Shown one piece after another: positions 24,781-32,774 of a stretch of DNA of 64,000 bases. The translations under genes and the position numbers were made by a program. Below the pieces are notes generated by a model. It saw only the letters and a program-made list of their open reading frames with translations. It had not been told where the DNA came from and did no database searches. This DNA is from Bordetella parapertussis (GTDB lineage Bacteria; Pseudomonadota; Gammaproteobacteria; Burkholderiales; SG8-41), in the NCBI GenBank assembly GCA_945861275.1, contig CAMATZ010000001.1, positions 156,219-220,218 on the forward strand. Reading direction: 5' to 3'. Numbering within the stretch: position 1 is the first letter of the stretch; each line of letters opens with the position of its first letter.

Positions 24781-26295
24781 TCATGGGGCGTTGCAAAACG
24801 CCGCATTGCGCCCGGCAAGCCGCCCTGACACAAATGCCCATCCCAGGTGATGGCCATGGCCTTCGAGCAGCATGCCGCCCTGGCCGTTGGCACCGGCGGC
24901 GTAGAGGCCGGGAATGATTTCATCGTTCGCGCCGACCACTTCCAGATTCAAAGTGACTTTTAATCCGCCGTTGGTGAAAATGATGTAAGCCTTGGCCGGA
25001 CCCAGCGCGTAATACGGCGGCTTCACGATTGGCGGGCGCTCGTTGCGCGCGGGTGCGTCGCCTGCTGCGGCGCCGGCGTTGTAGTCGGCAATGGTTTTTT
25101 CGAAAGCGAAGCGCGGCACATTCATGCTCGCCGCCAGTTCCGGCAGCGATTTCGCGCAATGAAAAATATCCCGGCGCGTGCGGCGGTAGTCTTCCAGATA
25201 GGCGTAACCCACAGCGGGCGCTGTCGATATAAAATTCGGCCACTGCTGAAATTGGCTCGCCACCGTGCTGTCGAATACCAGGTACGCCTTGCCTTCGGGC
25301 CGCAGTGCCGCGCCGCGCGAAGGCTGGTCGCGTTCGTCGGCGAAGCGCAGGCCTTCGAGATCAACCAGGATGGCGCCGCGCTCATAGAGTTTCCTGTCAG
25401 GCGCCAGCGCAGTGGTGACGTAGTTCAGCAGCAGCGGGCGCAACATGCGCTGCGGCAGATGATCAAAACCCCAGTGCAGCATGCGGGTGACCGCGGGCAG
25501 TGGCGGAATCTTCTGCACCCACTTAACCTGCATCGGCGGCACGAAACGCAAAATCGGCCCGCGTATATGGTCGCCGTTGATGACCGTGCCGCCCGCTTCC
25601 ATGCCCATGCGGATGCCGTCGCCGGTGCTGCTGACATTGACCGCATCCACGTTTGCGATGAGCTCCGAGGAAAACCGCGCTTTGAGATCGCGACCGCCGC
25701 TGAAATCGCCCGCCGCCAGCACCACGCCATTGCGCGCGATGAACTCGCATACCGTTCCGTCGGGCGTGGTTGCCGCGACACCGCACACACGGGCGCCGCC
25801 GGTAATCAGACGCTCGGCACGGGTGTTAAGCCGGATATCCACGCCCAGCCTGCGGCAGTGGCGCCCCAGCAGGTAGGGAAACGCACGCGAATTGGGCAGC
25901 ACATTGTGCATGCGGTGCTGGCGATGCGGCGGTTCCGGCAGCGGGCCGATGAATTCGAGCCCGGTGGACAGCAGCCAGCGGAACATCTCCGGCGTGTTGT
26001 CGGTGAGCACGCGCGCCAGCTCGTAGTTGTCGCGATGGGCGAGGGGGCCTGCGAATAGTCTGAGGTCTTCGAGATGATGCTCGGGATAATCCTTGATGCT
26101 CTGCTTCAACTGATGCGGCGTGCAGGTGGCGGTGACCGAACCCACCGACCACGCCGTGGTGCCGCCGAGTTGCGGGTTTTTTTCCAGAAGAATGACTTCG
26201 CGGCCCAAGGCCGCCGCACTACTTGCTGCGGCTAAGGCTGCGCCACCGCCACCTACTACGATGACGTCGGTTTCTGTGCGTTGGAGGGTGGGCAT
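24781..26295 (-). CDS. FAD-dependent dehydrogenase, fumarate-reductase/KstD-like (copy 1)
   Basis: A 504-residue flavoprotein. Motifs: N-terminal DVIVVGGGGAALAAASSAAALG, LLEKNPQLGGTTAWSVG, NGVVLAAGDFSGG in the middle, and C-terminal PGLYAAGANGQGG. The fold belongs to the succinate dehydrogenase/fumarate reductase flavoprotein family, which includes 3-ketosteroid dehydrogenases and tricarballylate dehydrogenase. It desaturates or reduces a C-C bond next to a carbonyl or carboxyl. A close paralogue is at 47099. The gene is last in the complement-strand row starting at 32621, after a composite hairpin. Confidence 0.9.
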   Translation of the reverse strand: MPTLQRTETDVIVVGGGGAALAAASSAAALGREVILLEKNPQLGGTTAWSVGSVTATCTPHQLKQSIKDYPEHHLEDLRLFAGPLAHRDNYELARVLTDNTPEMFRWLLSTGLEFIGPLPEPPHRQHRMHNVLPNSRAFPYLLGRHCRRLGVDIRLNTRAERLITGGARVCGVAATTPDGTVCEFIARNGVVLAAGDFSGGRDLKARFSSELIANVDAVNVSSTGDGIRMGMEAGGTVINGDHIRGPILRFVPPMQVKWVQKIPPLPAVTRMLHWGFDHLPQRMLRPLLLNYVTTALAPDRKLYERGAILVDLEGLRFADERDQPSRGAALRPEGKAYLVFDSTVASQFQQWPNFISTAPAVGYAYLEDYRRTRRDIFHCAKSLPELAASMNVPRFAFEKTIADYNAGAAAGDAPARNERPPIVKPPYYALGPAKAYIIFTNGGLKVTLNLEVVGANDEIIPGLYAAGANGQGGMLLEGHGHHLGWAFVSGRLAGRNAAFCNAP

Positions 26296-26330
26296 GGGGT
26301 TGCTGTAACTATGTGGTGCTGCAAAGGCTT

Positions 26331-26425
26331 TCCCTCACCCTCGATCCCTCTCCCGGGGGGAGAGGGAAGAAAGTCTGCGCTTTTCTCCCTTCTCCCACCG
26401 GGAGAAGGGTCGGGGATGAGGGAAG
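26331..26425. repeat. Composite hairpin repeat (TCCCTCACCC...GGGATGAGGGA)
   Basis: Two nested hairpins (CCCTCTCCC-GGG-GGGAGAGGG around 26346-26368, and CCCTTCTCCC-ACC-GGGAGAAGGG around 26387-26409) lie inside outer arms TCCCTCACCC and GGGGATGAGGGA. This is typical of interspersed mosaic elements. It separates the SDR from the FAD dehydrogenase. Confidence 0.75.
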
Positions 26426-26447
26426 GTTTTAGTGTGTTCGCCTGGCT

Positions 26448-27302
26448 TCAAGCCTTGTAAGGATACTCGTTAAACCGCTCTTCCCAATCGCACACATTAT
26501 CCTTGGTGTAGTCGAGCGCATACCAGCGTGGAAAGCCGTGCAGCGTTTGTCCGCCGTCGATCATGATGCCTTCGCCGTTGATGTAAGAGGCATCATCCGA
26601 CAGCAAAAACGCCACCAGCTTGGCAACATCCTGCGGTTTGCCCCAGCGGCCGACCGGTGTTTCGCGGATCAGCATGCGTTGCATGCGCTCATCGCGCAGC
26701 ATCGGCGTGGTCATCCCGGTTTCGATCACGCCGGGCAATATGGCGTTGACGTTGATGCGATAGTTGCCGAGCTCGGCGGCCATGTGTTTCATCAGCATTT
26801 CGACGGCGGCTTTGGATGCACAGTAGGCGCCGAGTTGATCGGCGATCACCTTGGCGCCAGAGGAGGCGGTCAACACGATCTTGCCGCCCTTGCCGCGCGC
26901 GATCATGCGTTTGGCGACTTCCTGACACACATAAAACGTGCCGTTGAGATTAACCTGAATGATGAAATCCCAATCGGCTTTTTTCATCTCCACCAGCGGC
27001 ACGAATTTACCGGTGCCGGCGTTGGCGAACAGCAAGTCGATCTGGCCGTAATGCGCCGCGACTTCGGCGACACAGGCTTCGACGCTCTCGCCTTTGGCCT
27101 GATCGAATACAAAGGCTTTTGCACCCTTGTTGTTATTCGCTGCCTGGTTGCACAGCGCCACGGTTTCTTCTGCGATCTCTGCCTTGCGATCGGCCACTGC
27201 GACGCGCGCGCCGCGCGCGGCGAGTTCCACGCAGGCGCCCTGGCCAAGGCCGCGACCGCCGCCGGTGACCAGCGCTACTTTGCCTTTGAAATCATCCGCC
27301 AT
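26448..27302 (-). CDS. SDR-family oxidoreductase
   Basis: A 284-residue Rossmann-fold short-chain dehydrogenase. Cofactor motif TGGGRGLGQG, DxD-like start of the adenine pocket (FVFDQAK), NAG motif FANAGTG, and active-site YCASK preceded by the Ser-containing LTASSGA. The C-terminus is about 30 residues longer than the standard SDR. It oxidises a hydroxy group or reduces a keto group with NAD(P). It overlaps the upstream BKACE gene by 11 bp with GGGGAGAACCAGC before the ATG, so the two are tightly co-expressed and may share a beta-hydroxy/beta-keto acid intermediate. Confidence 0.92.
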   Translation of the reverse strand: MADDFKGKVALVTGGGRGLGQGACVELAARGARVAVADRKAEIAEETVALCNQAANNNKGAKAFVFDQAKGESVEACVAEVAAHYGQIDLLFANAGTGKFVPLVEMKKADWDFIIQVNLNGTFYVCQEVAKRMIARGKGGKIVLTASSGAKVIADQLGAYCASKAAVEMLMKHMAAELGNYRINVNAILPGVIETGMTTPMLRDERMQRMLIRETPVGRWGKPQDVAKLVAFLLSDDASYINGEGIMIDGGQTLHGFPRWYALDYTKDNVCDWEERFNEYPYKA

Positions 27303-28341
27303 GCTGGTTCTCCCCTTGCCGCGCCGGAATGAATCTGGCAGGCATGCCCAACGCCTGCCGGTATTCGGCGGGCGACATCAATTCACGTCCCAATAACTGT
27401 GCGATCTGTTTCATCTGCAGGAAGCAATCGACATTGCGCTTGATGATGTCGTCACGATGCGGGTAGGGCCACAGCGTGTCTTCCATGCCCACGCGCACGT
27501 GCAAGCCGAGGAGCATCGCGAATGTCGCGAGATAGGTGCTGGCACGTCCCGCTGCGCATACCAGGATGAAGCAGTTGGGATCGATGTCGCGAATGGTGCG
27601 CACCATGCGCATCAGCCCATCCACCATTTGCTGGGGATTGTGCATCGGGCTGCAACCGGGCAGGGCGGGCAGGATCAGCCAGTAGTAAGGGGGTTTCAAC
27701 AATTTGCTCTCGACCAGAAAGCGCCGCGCGTTGTCGATGTCGCCGTCGTCGTAGACCGAAATGATGGGCTTGGCGCCGTTGTCCTGCGCGAGCTGCGCTT
27801 TTTTGATGACCACGTGCGGCGCTTTGAAAAACATGCTGTCGCCGCAGCAGATGGCGGTGGTGTTCACCGGCAGCGCATCGAACAGGCCCATTTTCATGGT
27901 CGATTCCATCACCGCGCTTTCTGCGTCGGTCACGGCGACGAGACAACCGTCGAACATCACGTCGGGGTATTTTGCCTTGAGCGGCGCGATCACGTCGTGA
28001 AAGCGCTGCGGGTCGAGCGCATTGAACCCGCCGTCGTCGCGCACATGGATGTGCACGTTGGGCGCGCCGGCCTTGATGCATTCCTCGGCGGAATCGCGGA
28101 TTTCATCCACCGTGATCGGCTGGTTCGGATTGCTGCGTTTGCTGAAAAACGCGCCGGTGATGGTGGTGGAGATCATCACCTTTTGCGGGATGTCCCACTT
28201 CGGCATCGGATCAATATCAGCGAATTGGCTGCTGAACGGGTCCAGCACTTCGGGCATGCCGTAGGGCTTCCACGTGGTCTTCAACCCGGCGCGGGCCACC
28301 CATTTATTGACCTGGTCCCATTTGATTTTGTCGTCGCTCAT
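27292..28341 (-). CDS. Beta-keto acid cleavage enzyme (BKACE, DUF849 family)
   Basis: A 349-residue TIM-barrel protein. The metal-binding motif VHIHVRDDGG (two His) and the late VGMEDTLWPYP (metal-ligand Glu) are both intact. BKACE enzymes condense a beta-keto acid with acetyl-CoA and release acetoacetate plus a new CoA ester; the founding member acts on 3-keto-5-aminohexanoate. An N-terminal extension of about 45 residues is typical of one subgroup. Start 28341 was chosen because GGAGAGACAC sits just upstream; an ATG 12 bp earlier would lie inside that site. Next upstream, an AbiEii toxin-antitoxin pair breaks the operon. Confidence 0.9.
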   Translation of the reverse strand: MSDDKIKWDQVNKWVARAGLKTTWKPYGMPEVLDPFSSQFADIDPMPKWDIPQKVMISTTITGAFFSKRSNPNQPITVDEIRDSAEECIKAGAPNVHIHVRDDGGFNALDPQRFHDVIAPLKAKYPDVMFDGCLVAVTDAESAVMESTMKMGLFDALPVNTTAICCGDSMFFKAPHVVIKKAQLAQDNGAKPIISVYDDGDIDNARRFLVESKLLKPPYYWLILPALPGCSPMHNPQQMVDGLMRMVRTIRDIDPNCFILVCAAGRASTYLATFAMLLGLHVRVGMEDTLWPYPHRDDIIKRNVDCFLQMKQIAQLLGRELMSPAEYRQALGMPARFIPARQGENQHGG

Positions 28342-28435
28342 GTGTCTCTCCAAAAGGTGTCAGGTCTGGCAATGTGGCATGCGTCAATCATCGATTGCCC
28401 GATGCTGTGCAGACCAAGGGAGTTGCGCTGCTGGC

Positions 28436-29215
28436 TCAGCGCTTGTTGCGCGCGGCCAGCAAGTGCCCGGCATGAATACCGGCCTCATACTCAGTCAGGC
28501 GGGCGTTAAAAAACTGGTAAATCTCTGACAGTGGCATGTCCACACCGATCGACTCCAGCCCTTCATCGCGCTTGTCCAGCGGAATCAATCCGCGCAATAT
28601 AAGACGCTCCACTTCACCGTCCTGTGCCCCGTCGGCCCAGCGCATTACGGTGTCGAACAAGGCTTCCGGCGTGTAGGCATGGTCACGCATTAGCACCATC
28701 AGGTCGAACAAATCACGCGAGCGCACACGGTCTTGCAGAACCAGCGTTTTGGCCGATTTCAACGCATCCAGCGACAGTACGGCAAATGCGCAGCCCGGCT
28801 GCACGCTACGCGGGGCACTACGCCAAAACTCAAAACGCCTGGGGTGTTGTTGGGGGTTGGCCGTAAAAAATGTGACTTTGACCCCATCGATGGTGTAGTC
28901 ACGTGCATAGTCAGACAAGCGTTCACCGGTATTGATGCGAAACGCCGATTCTTGTGCTGTATCGGTCACCCAGTCTACTTTACGCCCTTGCATGCGCAGC
29001 TGCCCCAGCAAACGGTCGATCTTGCCGGTGGGCAGTTTTCCATTGGGTTCACAGAACAAAAAATCCAGATCATCGCTCATGCGGTGGGCTATGTGCAGCG
29101 CCAGTGCGGTGCCGCCGATAAGCAAAAACCCCGCGGCAAGTTCGCTGGCCGCAAGCCAGTGAAACACCGCTTGTGTGCCGGGGTGCAGGCTATGCGTTTG
29201 AAACACGCTGCGCAC
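28436..29215 (-). CDS. AbiEii-like nucleotidyltransferase toxin
   Basis: A 259-residue protein. The nucleotidyltransferase core shows LLIGGTALALHIAHR followed by MSDDLDFLF, the GG(S/T)...DxD pattern of AbiEii/MenT-like enzymes. The helical C-terminal half includes RSRDLFDLMVLM, a common AbiEii feature. Family knowledge: such toxins block growth by nucleotidylating RNA (for example tRNA acceptor ends) and serve in phage abortive infection. It overlaps the upstream HTH gene by 26 bp, typical of a toxin-antitoxin operon. It lies between two metabolic genes, probably by insertion. Confidence 0.8.
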   Translation of the reverse strand: MRSVFQTHSLHPGTQAVFHWLAASELAAGFLLIGGTALALHIAHRMSDDLDFLFCEPNGKLPTGKIDRLLGQLRMQGRKVDWVTDTAQESAFRINTGERLSDYARDYTIDGVKVTFFTANPQQHPRRFEFWRSAPRSVQPGCAFAVLSLDALKSAKTLVLQDRVRSRDLFDLMVLMRDHAYTPEALFDTVMRWADGAQDGEVERLILRGLIPLDKRDEGLESIGVDMPLSEIYQFFNARLTEYEAGIHAGHLLAARNKR

Positions 29216-29822
29216 CCTGGTAAATGCCCGGCATCAAGGCGCCCAGTACGCCTGCATTCAAGTCGATGGATAAGTCAGCGGCCACCTGCGCCACGCGCTC
29301 GTGCCCATAGTGCGCAATAATTTTTGATACATCCATAAACCGCGCACGGTCCAGCACCTTGCCTATCAAGGCTTCGTCGCTGATAGCCGGGTTAGACCAG
29401 TCGTATGGAAAATCCAGCCCCAAGCGTGTTGATTTCCGCTCGGCAGTTGCAGTCCCTGTGGCATGCCCCGTTGCGTCGCCCAGCGCTGGCGAGGTTGCCA
29501 CGGCCGCTGGCGCCTCCGCGCCTTGGCTGCGTGCGCGCCTGCGGCGTTTGATCCCATCTGCACGTTGCCCCGCAACGCTCGCATCATGCGCAAGCCGCCC
29601 TGCACTTGCCCAGGCCGCTAGCTGCTCAAGTTGCCCCAAAGCGAACAAGATTTCAGCGTAGTCACCCATGGCGCCCATGCCCGTGGTCTCTATCTTGCGC
29701 AAGGTGCTGTACGCCACACCAGAGCGTTTAGCCAATGCCAACTGCGTGAGGTTTTGGTGCAGGCGCTCGTGTGCTATGCGTTGGCCTAGCAACGAAAGTG
29801 TAAGGGAAGTAATGTAAGACAT
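29190..29822 (-). CDS. XRE-type HTH antitoxin with C-terminal partner region
   Basis: A 210-residue protein. Residues about 10-65 form an XRE/Cro helix-turn-helix (RLHQNLTQLALAKRSGVAYSTLRKIE). An Ala/Arg-rich disordered linker (about 85-135) follows. The C-terminus ISDEALIGKVLDRARFMDVSKI..HYG recalls the conserved C-terminal segment of antitoxins that partner AbiEii-like toxins. It probably represses its own AT-rich promoter and neutralises the toxin encoded by the overlapping downstream gene. The long basic linker is unusual for the family. Confidence 0.78.
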   Translation of the reverse strand: MSYITSLTLSLLGQRIAHERLHQNLTQLALAKRSGVAYSTLRKIETTGMGAMGDYAEILFALGQLEQLAAWASAGRLAHDASVAGQRADGIKRRRRARSQGAEAPAAVATSPALGDATGHATGTATAERKSTRLGLDFPYDWSNPAISDEALIGKVLDRARFMDVSKIIAHYGHERVAQVAADLSIDLNAGVLGALMPGIYQGAQRVSNA

Positions 29823-29905
29823 ATTTAAATATCAATATTATAGCAGTTAAAATAATAATTACTATTATTTTAGCATTTATTTAACTATATCAATAAATCT
29901 TCAGG
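29823..29905 (-). promoter_or_regulatory. AT-rich promoter region of the HTH/AbiEii operon
   Basis: About 80 bases of strongly AT-rich DNA, unlike the flanking sequence, including the palindrome-like AAAATAATAATTACTATTATTTT (around 29849-29871). It is a plausible promoter/operator for the HTH protein. Exact -10/-35 boxes are not certain. Confidence 0.45.
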
Positions 29906-29937
29906 CCCCGGACTAGATTTGGAGACGAACGGGGGGC

Positions 29938-30729
29938 TCAACCCCCACGTTTGGGCACCGGCCGCTCGGCCTTGCCGATGTAATCGCATTCTTCGTCACG
30001 CACGATGCGCAGCGGCTTGCCTTCTTCGATTTCCTCAATTACGTGCGCCATGATACCGGGCACCACCGCGATCAGCGCAACCGCTGCCATCTGCAGCGGG
30101 CGAAAGCCCATTTCGCTCATGATGGCGCCGAGCATGCCGTCGACGTTGATGCAGATGCCCTGCCGGCCGGTGGACCGCAGGAATTCAGCATGGATGGCCT
30201 CGAACATTTTTATTTTGTCGCCGAGAAAACCATTTTCGGAGGCCACCTTGCGCAGCCGCGTGGTGCGGAAATCGTCACCCTTGTGCGTCGGGTGACCGAG
30301 GCCGGGTATGCGCTTGCGTTTGGCGCGGATATCGGCGACGACGCGCTTCGCGGTTTCTTCCATCGAGAGGTTTTCGCTTTTCATCATCTTCAGCGCGTTG
30401 TCCAGAAACTCGGCGCTGTGCTGCGGCGATATGGTGTTGGAGCCTGCGGTGAGCAAACCCGCGGCGGTACCCGGCACCAGTTGCGGATTGCCGGACGCCG
30501 CATAGCGCGCCGCCAGCACACTGGCGGCTACGAAGCCGTGATCCAGCAGGCTGTTGAGCATCGCATCCATCATTTTGCTTTGCTGCGGCGTCGGCAGCTC
30601 GCCACGCAAGGTCAGGAAAACACCGTCGGCGTAGGTGTAATGGCCGATCAGGTCTTCGTGCGAATAGCCGTGAATAATGACTTTGCCTTCCATAACGCGG
30701 CTGATTTTGGTGGCCCATTCGTGTGCCAT
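29938..30729 (-). CDS. Citryl-CoA-lyase-like / citrate-synthase-family protein
   Basis: A 263-residue, short member of the citrate synthase fold, lacking the large N-terminal part of citrate synthase. All three catalytic positions are recognisable: His in LLDHGF, His in PGLGHPTHKG, and Asp in INVDGMLGA. Proteins of this length are annotated as citryl-CoA lyases, which split a citryl-CoA-type ester to acetyl-CoA and an oxo-acid. CAGGAGATAGTC precedes the ATG. It follows the two CoA-transferase subunits, which fits a scheme in which a tricarboxylate is first activated to its CoA ester and then cleaved (inference). Confidence 0.85.
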   Translation of the reverse strand: MAHEWATKISRVMEGKVIIHGYSHEDLIGHYTYADGVFLTLRGELPTPQQSKMMDAMLNSLLDHGFVAASVLAARYAASGNPQLVPGTAAGLLTAGSNTISPQHSAEFLDNALKMMKSENLSMEETAKRVVADIRAKRKRIPGLGHPTHKGDDFRTTRLRKVASENGFLGDKIKMFEAIHAEFLRSTGRQGICINVDGMLGAIMSEMGFRPLQMAAVALIAVVPGIMAHVIEEIEEGKPLRIVRDEECDYIGKAERPVPKRGG

Positions 30730-30774
30730 GACTATCTCCTGAACATTGCTTGGATCATCAGAGTTTTCTACGTG

Positions 30775-31581
30775 TTACTTACGCAGCGCGCCTTGCACGT
30801 CGATGCGACTACGCAGCACCGCGAGTTGTTCATCTGTCGGCAACGCCGTGATCGGCACTGACGATGGAATGACCAGTTCAAAGCCGGTGTTCTTGATCAC
30901 CTCATCTACACTCACGCCCGGATGCACAGACTTCAACCGCATGCGTTTGCTGTCATCCTCGAAATCCATCACGCACAAAGGCGTGACCACGTAACGCGGG
31001 CCGCCGCCGGGCAATCCGAGCTTGGTGCGTGCATCCTTGCCGCCGCTGCCCCAGCCCAGCGCCGAAACAAAGTCGCATTGGGGCACGAAGATGCGCGGGT
31101 CGTGTGCATTGACGACCAGATGAAAGCGGCTGTTCATCACCGTGGCGTTGCACACGCCGATCGCGCCTGGGCCGCGAAACTTGAGCGCCTTGTAATCCTT
31201 GCCGATGCCGATCAAATTGCTGTTGCCGTAGGGATCGATTTGCAAAGCGCCGGCGAAGAACACGCCGCGCTTGCGGAATTTCATGTTCTCCACCAGATCG
31301 TTGTGCAGGTAATACGCCTCAGCCCAGCGCGTGGCGCGATGGTCGGTGATGAGTTCGAATTCCTCGATCACCGGCTCGTTAAAAACATTGGCCTTGGTCA
31401 TCGCGATCATCACCGTCATGTTCGCGCCCCACATCAGGTGCGCGAGCAGCACGCCCGCGCGCGGCACCGGCAGATTGGCGCCGACCTCCACCCATTCGCC
31501 ATCGACAAGGTCGCGCGCGAGCACGGTGGCCATGATTTCCTTGGTGGTGGCTGGCGTGGTGGTGGTGATTGCTGCGTTCAT
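30775..31581 (-). CDS. CoA-transferase beta subunit (glutaconate CoA-transferase-like)
   Basis: A 268-residue protein homologous to GctB. The N-terminal ARDLVDGEWVEVGANLPVPRAG holds the probable catalytic Glu of family I CoA transferases; FRGPGAIG and the C-terminal VHPGVSVDEVIKNTGFEL are further landmarks. A GGAGTTAATC ribosome site precedes the ATG. The alpha subunit lies upstream on the same strand, 134 bp away, separated by a hairpin repeat. Together they would transfer CoA between acyl-CoA and a free carboxylate in the cytosol. Confidence 0.9.
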   Translation of the reverse strand: MNAAITTTTPATTKEIMATVLARDLVDGEWVEVGANLPVPRAGVLLAHLMWGANMTVMIAMTKANVFNEPVIEEFELITDHRATRWAEAYYLHNDLVENMKFRKRGVFFAGALQIDPYGNSNLIGIGKDYKALKFRGPGAIGVCNATVMNSRFHLVVNAHDPRIFVPQCDFVSALGWGSGGKDARTKLGLPGGGPRYVVTPLCVMDFEDDSKRMRLKSVHPGVSVDEVIKNTGFELVIPSSVPITALPTDEQLAVLRSRIDVQGALRK

Positions 31582-31607
31582 TGATTAACTCCTAATTCAA
31601 ACCCTAT

Positions 31608-31697
31608 ACCGCAAAGACGCAAAGACGCAAAGGAAACGCAAAGGAAATGCCAGGAGTTCTTTGCGTGGGGTTCTTTGCGCCTTCGCGTCTTTGCGGT
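31608..31697. repeat. Inverted repeat of the ACCGCAAAGACGC family
   Basis: The left arm ACCGCAAAGACGCAAAGACG (31608 onwards) pairs with CGCGTCTTTGCGGTT at the right end (31683-31697). A solitary related copy (GCGTCTTTGCGCCTTTGCGGT) is at about 34808-34829. It lies between the two CoA-transferase subunit genes. Confidence 0.75.
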
Positions 31698-31715
31698 TGC
31701 ATTTGAATTTGATTT

Positions 31716-32621
31716 TCAATATTCATTCAACGACAGCAGCCGCCGCATACCGACACGTTCCAGGTACGCGGCGTGATCTTCGGGGCCGCTTACGAATTCA
31801 TCCAGATACGCCTTGAGCGGTCCAAAGTCATCCGACTTGGCCCACGCGGTGGCGGCGCGCACATAGTGCCTGATGTGTTCCTTGTCTTCGATGTAGTGAC
31901 CGGGACTCGAATACGGATGCGCGCCGAACTTGGCGCGGATAATGCCGTCAGCGCCGGGGATCGCGGTTTTCAGCGGGTCGGCGCGTATCTGCTCGTTCGA
32001 CACCACTTGCTCGACCTGCACATAGGTCTCGTCGGCTGCGGCGTAAATCGCGCGATCGCCGTAACCGTGGCCGATGTATTGGACATTGCCATAGGCGTCT
32101 GATACGGCGGCGTGCAAGAACGCGATGTCGAGATTGATCGCGGGTATCGCCAGCAGGGTCTCGCCGTTGAGCGGGTCTTTGAATTCCTTGATCGCCGGAT
32201 TCATTTGCGTAAATGAGGTGCCGACGCCGGAACGCCACGGATTGAAGGGCACACGCTGGGCGGCGGCGCGCAGCGCGGCGTAGTACATGGCTTCGTCGAG
32301 TTCAAACACTTCGACCTTGCCGCGCTCGACTGCCGCGCGAAATGCCGGCCCGATGGGCGCCAGCACCTCGCCACCGACATACGGTACAACGACTTTCTTT
32401 GCCACGCCCGCGGCGATCAGCAAATCGATTTCCAGCCCAGAAGAGGCGGGGCCGACGACAGTGAGGTTTTTCACGCCCCGTTTAATGAGGCCGCGCACCA
32501 CCAGCATCGGATGACTCGAATTGATGAAGCCGCCGATGCCGATGGTCATGCCATCCTTGACTTTGGCGAGCGCCTCATCGAGTTCGATAATGCGTTTTTT
32601 GCGTTGAGGGGTGTCACTCAT
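31716..32621 (-). CDS. CoA-transferase alpha subunit (glutaconate CoA-transferase-like)
   Basis: A 301-residue GctA-type subunit. It starts KRIIELDEALAKVKDGMTIGIGGF, the usual glycine-rich CoA-binding opening, then VVGPASSGLEIDLLI, GTSFTQMNPAIKEF and the late HPYSSPGHYIEDKEHIRHY. It pairs with the beta subunit at 30775. This is the first gene of the complement-strand catabolic row (alpha, beta, lyase-like, [toxin-antitoxin], BKACE, SDR, FAD dehydrogenase). The 150-bp space to the divergent amidase gene is AT-rich and contains the direct repeat GGTACGTAAGTTCAAT (around 32697 and 32714). Confidence 0.9.
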   Translation of the reverse strand: MSDTPQRKKRIIELDEALAKVKDGMTIGIGGFINSSHPMLVVRGLIKRGVKNLTVVGPASSGLEIDLLIAAGVAKKVVVPYVGGEVLAPIGPAFRAAVERGKVEVFELDEAMYYAALRAAAQRVPFNPWRSGVGTSFTQMNPAIKEFKDPLNGETLLAIPAINLDIAFLHAAVSDAYGNVQYIGHGYGDRAIYAAADETYVQVEQVVSNEQIRADPLKTAIPGADGIIRAKFGAHPYSSPGHYIEDKEHIRHYVRAATAWAKSDDFGPLKAYLDEFVSGPEDHAAYLERVGMRRLLSLNEY

Positions 32622-32774
32622 GACTTTGTTTCTCTAGCTACGCTTGCATTTACTTTTTTATGAGCAAACATTATAGTTCTTCGCTGGTGGCGGTGTGGTA
32701 CGTAAGTTCAATAGGTACGTAAGTTCAATTAATTGCGTTTAAGATTCCAATTGCCTTACCCACGAGTCTGGCCC

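Noticed and set aside
25159..26058. 299-codon plus-strand frame opposite the FAD dehydrogenase
   Set aside because: Composition (Arg/His/Ala) and complete overlap with a clear flavoprotein mark it as a shadow frame.
27457..28509. 350-codon plus-strand frame opposite the BKACE gene
   Set aside because: Fully antisense to BKACE, with no recognisable motif and no ribosome site.
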